Shown one piece after another: positions 5,621 to 7,270 of a stretch of DNA of 7,270 nt (its first letter is position 1; each line of letters begins with the position of its first letter). Both the position numbers and the translations under genes were made by a program. The notes under the pieces are model-generated. The model was not told the DNA's origin and ran no database searches. It was given only the letters and a program-made list of their open reading frames with translations. The DNA is from Actinomycetes bacterium (GTDB taxonomy: Bacteria > Actinomycetota > Acidimicrobiia > Acidimicrobiales > Microtrichaceae): assembly GCA_023423475.1 (NCBI GenBank), contig JAFAFN010000374.1:1-7270 (forward strand). Reading direction: 5' to 3'.

Positions 5621-6883
5621 GCCGACGCCCTTGGGGGCCGAGCCTCCCATGAACCCGAACATGTAGCCGGCGACCCGACGCATCTGGATCTCCTCGGCGC
5701 CCTCGGTGATCCGGTAGCGGCGATGGTGACGGTAGATGTGCTCGAAGGGGCGGTGTCGGGAGTAGCCGAGGCCACCGTGGACCTGCATCGCACGATCGGC
5801 CGCCTCGCAGCACAGTCGGTTGGCCCAGTAGTTGCACATCGAGACGTGCTGGGACTGCGAGAACGCGCCGTCGCGGTCCATCAACCACGCGGTGCGCTGG
5901 ATGAGGACGTTGAGCATCTCGTACTGCGTGCGCAGCTCGACCAGCGGGAACTGGATGCCCTGGTTGCGGGAGAGGGGAGTGCCGAACGGCGCTCGCTCCT
6001 TCGCGTACTCGACGGCCGCGTCGATGCAGAACCGTGCCGCCCCGGCGCTGCTCGCCGCCTGGCGGATGCGGTTCTCGTTGAAGAAGCGCTGGGCGACCTC
6101 GAGGCCGCGACCCTCCTCGCCGAAGAGGGCGTCGTCGTCGACGAGCACATCGGAGAGCGTCACGTGGGCGTGGTCGGTCGGCATGTTGAACGTCCAGAGG
6201 TACTCCTCGACGGTGAAGCCCTCGGCGTCGGTCGGCACGAGGAACGCCGAGATGCCGAGACCGTCGCCGGCGGAGCCGCTGGTGCGGGCGAAGATCAGGT
6301 CCGCCGAGGCGTGGTGCACACCGGAGTTCCAGGTCTTCTCGCCGTCGATCCGCCAGCCGCCGTCGACCCGGGTCGCGGTGGTCTCCATGTGCGTCGCGTC
6401 GGAGCCGTGCGCGGGTTCGGTGATCCCGAACGCGAAGCCACGCCGGCCGGCTGCGAGGTCCTCGAGCCACTCGGCCTGCTGGGACTCGGAGCCGTGGGCG
6501 AGCATGAGCAGCGCGCCGACGTTGTTGGCGACGATCGAGTGCTCGTTCTGCAGGTCGTTGTGCAGGCCCAGCCCCTTGGCGGCGAGGTGCTCGCGGATGA
6601 CCGCCATCCAGAGGTTCGAGCCGTCACGTCCGCCGAGTGACTCGGGCAGGGCGAAGCGGTAGTGGCCCGCGGCATCGGCGACGCGGCGGACCTCGGCGAG
6701 CAGCTCCTCCCAGTCCTGGCGGGGCACGCCACCGTGGTCCCAGTCGGTCCTGGCGTGTTCGCGGCGGTGGTCGAAGAACCGGACGTTGTCGTCGCGCTCT
6801 TCGATCGGGCGGATCTCGGCATCGATGAACGCATCGAGCTCGGCGAGGTAGTCGCGCAGCTCCGCGGGCAGGTCGAAGTCCAT
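5618..6883 (-). CDS. Acyl-CoA dehydrogenase family protein
   Basis: A 421-residue FAD flavoenzyme predicted to introduce an alpha,beta double bond into an acyl-CoA thioester, passing electrons to an electron-transfer flavoprotein. The helical N-terminal domain (about 1-145) includes RFALPESLGGRDG (76-88). The flavin-contacting motif is FGITEPAHGSDATH (152-165), followed by GGWRIDGEKTWNSG in the beta domain. The C-terminal domain has QVHGGLGY (367-374) and the catalytic region RITEGAEEIQ (391-400), where Glu394 aligns with the active-site base, so the enzyme looks competent. Length is slightly above the usual 380-400 because of a longer N-terminal region. The ATG at 6883 is chosen because of a strong SD and because the fold starts there; the same frame is open back to 7009 but that part has no homology-like features. 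It may act in fatty acid, branched-chain or side-chain catabolism. The substrate is not readable. Confidence 0.88.
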   Translation of the reverse strand: MDFDLPAELRDYLAELDAFIDAEIRPIEERDDNVRFFDHRREHARTDWDHGGVPRQDWEELLAEVRRVADAAGHYRFALPESLGGRDGSNLWMAVIREHLAAKGLGLHNDLQNEHSIVANNVGALLMLAHGSESQQAEWLEDLAAGRRGFAFGITEPAHGSDATHMETTATRVDGGWRIDGEKTWNSGVHHASADLIFARTSGSAGDGLGISAFLVPTDAEGFTVEEYLWTFNMPTDHAHVTLSDVLVDDDALFGEEGRGLEVAQRFFNENRIRQAASSAGAARFCIDAAVEYAKERAPFGTPLSRNQGIQFPLVELRTQYEMLNVLIQRTAWLMDRDGAFSQSQHVSMCNYWANRLCCEAADRAMQVHGGLGYSRHRPFEHIYRHHRRYRITEGAEEIQMRRVAGYMFGFMGGSAPKGVG

Positions 6884-6886
6884 CGG

Positions 6887-6894
6887 TTCCCCCT
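6887..6894 (-). promoter_or_regulatory. Ribosome binding site of the acyl-CoA dehydrogenase gene
   Basis: On the minus strand AGGGGGAA ends 3 bases before the ATG at 6883, placing its G-run 5 bases from the start codon. This supports 6883 as the start over the upstream in-frame ATG at 7009. Confidence 0.65.
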
Positions 6895-6906
6895 GATGAG
6901 TGCCGG

Positions 6907-6916
6907 ACCGGCCGGT
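6907..6916. repeat. 10-bp perfect palindrome ACCGGCCGGT
   Basis: A self-complementary 10-mer between the acyl-CoA dehydrogenase start and the three direct repeats. It shares four bases with the first repeat. It may be part of an operator, or simply GC-rich chance. Confidence 0.3.
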
Positions 6917-6960
6917 TCGTGACCCGGTCGGATCGTGACGCAGCCGGATCGTGACACCGT
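6913..6960. repeat. Three 16-bp tandem direct repeats in the divergent promoter region
   Basis: The core CGG[TA]TCGTGAC starts at 6913, 6929 and 6945, an exact 16-base period. The last two cores are identical (CGGATCGTGAC) and the first differs by one base. The remaining 5 bases of each unit vary (CCGGT, GCAGC, ACCGT), so the core, not the spacer, is conserved. The array lies 30-77 bases upstream of the acyl-CoA dehydrogenase ATG on its leader or promoter side, and about 100 bases upstream of the lipoprotein gene. The layout suits repeated binding sites for a regulator of one or both genes. Confidence 0.6.
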
Positions 6961-7000
6961 ACCCACCCCCGAGGATTGGCCCGACCGTCGCCACGGATGG

Positions 7001-7012
7001 TAGGTACACCTA
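7001..7012. repeat. 12-bp palindrome TAGGT-AC-ACCTA
   Basis: Two 5-bp arms around a 2-base centre, inside the only AT-richer patch of this intergenic region (TAGGTA through TAATAA, 7001-7016). That patch is the likeliest place for promoter -10 elements, but I cannot assign a convincing -35/-10 pair. The arm spacing does not match the DtxR/IdeR iron box despite a superficial likeness. Confidence 0.35.
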
Positions 7013-7017
7013 ATAAC

Positions 7018-7040
7018 CGATGTCCGAGAGTCGGACACCG
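7018..7040. promoter_or_regulatory. 23-bp dyad in the leader of the lipoprotein gene
   Basis: TGTCCGA (7021-7027), spacer GAG, and TCGGACA (7031-7037) form perfect 7-bp arms. The symmetry extends to 10-bp arms with one mismatch (7018-7027 against 7031-7040). It ends 23 bases before the ATG at 7064. It could be a DNA operator for a dimeric regulator or, if transcribed, an RNA hairpin with a tight 3-base loop before the ribosome binding region. Confidence 0.5.
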
Positions 7041-7063
7041 AGAGAGGGATCGGGGCGAACGAG

Positions 7064-7270
7064 ATGCGACGACGAGGAGTGCCGCGCAGGGCGGGCATCC
7101 TGCTGGCAGGAGCGATGGCGGCGGGTCTGCTCGCCGCGTGCGTCCCACCGGACCCAGGGCCGGGAACGACCACCACGACGTCGACCACGACGACGACCGT
7201 CGCCCCCGGCGAGCCGATCGAGGTCGACGATGCCCAGCTGGTCTGGGCCTACAACCGGTACGCGCAGAAC
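7064..7270 (+). CDS. Lipoprotein with Thr-rich linker, N-terminal part (runs off right edge)
   Basis: Sixty-nine codons are visible. The start is basic (MRRRGVPRR), followed by a hydrophobic core (10-24) and a lipobox LAAC with Cys26, so the mature protein should be lipid-anchored at the outer face of the cytoplasmic membrane. A Pro/Gly segment and a Thr/Ser run (residues 35-45, ten Thr and one Ser) form a flexible linker. The first residues of the mature domain (EVDDAQLVWAYNRYAQN) are too few to name a function. A GGGG at 7052-7055, 8 bases before the ATG, may serve as a weak SD. The gene is divergent from the acyl-CoA dehydrogenase gene. Confidence 0.8.
   Translation, partial: MRRRGVPRRAGILLAGAMAAGLLAACVPPDPGPGTTTTTSTTTTTVAPGEPIEVDDAQLVWAYNRYAQN

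Noticed and set aside
6884..7009. Longer start for the acyl-CoA dehydrogenase gene at 7009
   Set aside because: The 42 extra residues cover the repeat region, look unlike the family, and the strong SD lies before 6883.
7001..7016. Iron-regulator (DtxR/IdeR) box
   Set aside because: TAGGT/ACCTA half-sites look similar, but the 2-base spacing does not fit the 19-bp consensus.
1..7270. Mobile element, defence system or CRISPR array
   Set aside because: No transposase, integrase, nuclease, toxin-antitoxin-like pair or spacer-repeat array was seen on either strand, and composition is even across the window.

Overview
The window is high-GC bacterial DNA with tightly packed genes, several GTG/ATG starts lacking a clear Shine-Dalgarno (SD) sequence, and proline- or threonine-rich lipoprotein linkers. 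This fits Actinomycetota. The Thr-run lipoprotein linker and leaderless-looking starts would suit an acidimicrobial-type actinobacterium, but that placement is a guess. No tRNA, rRNA, CRISPR array, insertion sequence or phage gene is visible.

Layout. (1) Positions 1-901, minus strand: the N-terminal 300 codons of a ClC-family chloride channel/transporter, running off the left edge. (2) Positions 902-1015: a divergent promoter region with a 22-bp dyad (7-bp arms, 8-bp spacer). (3) Positions 1016-4704, plus strand: a compact four-gene unit. It encodes a flavin-dependent monooxygenase of the acyl-CoA-dehydrogenase fold (HsaA/HpaB-C2 type), a VOC (vicinal-oxygen-chelate) metalloenzyme with a full His-His-Glu triad, an alpha/beta-hydrolase with an intact Ser-Asp-His triad, and a short TetR-type regulator. 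(4) Positions 4736-5605, plus: a lipoprotein-like secreted serine hydrolase of the class A beta-lactamase fold, apparently expressed as a leaderless message. (5) Positions 5618-6883, minus: an acyl-CoA dehydrogenase, convergent with the serine hydrolase. A perfect hairpin contains both stop codons. (6) Positions 6884-7063: a divergent intergenic region rich in repeats, with three 16-bp direct repeats and two dyads. (7) Positions 7064-7270, plus: the start of a lipoprotein with a Thr/Ser linker, cut by the right edge.

How the genes may work together: hydroxylase, VOC enzyme and hydrolase in one operon have the same order of chemistry as aromatic or steroid ring degradation (hydroxylate a phenol, cleave the catechol by extradiol dioxygenation, hydrolyse the meta-cleavage product). 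The VOC protein is smaller than classical two-domain extradiol enzymes and the hydrolase is larger than classical meta-cleavage hydrolases. No flavin reductase partner is present. The operon is therefore best read as a candidate catabolic or detoxification module of unknown substrate, probably controlled by its own TetR protein through the dyad upstream of the first gene. The other genes look like ordinary chromosomal neighbours.
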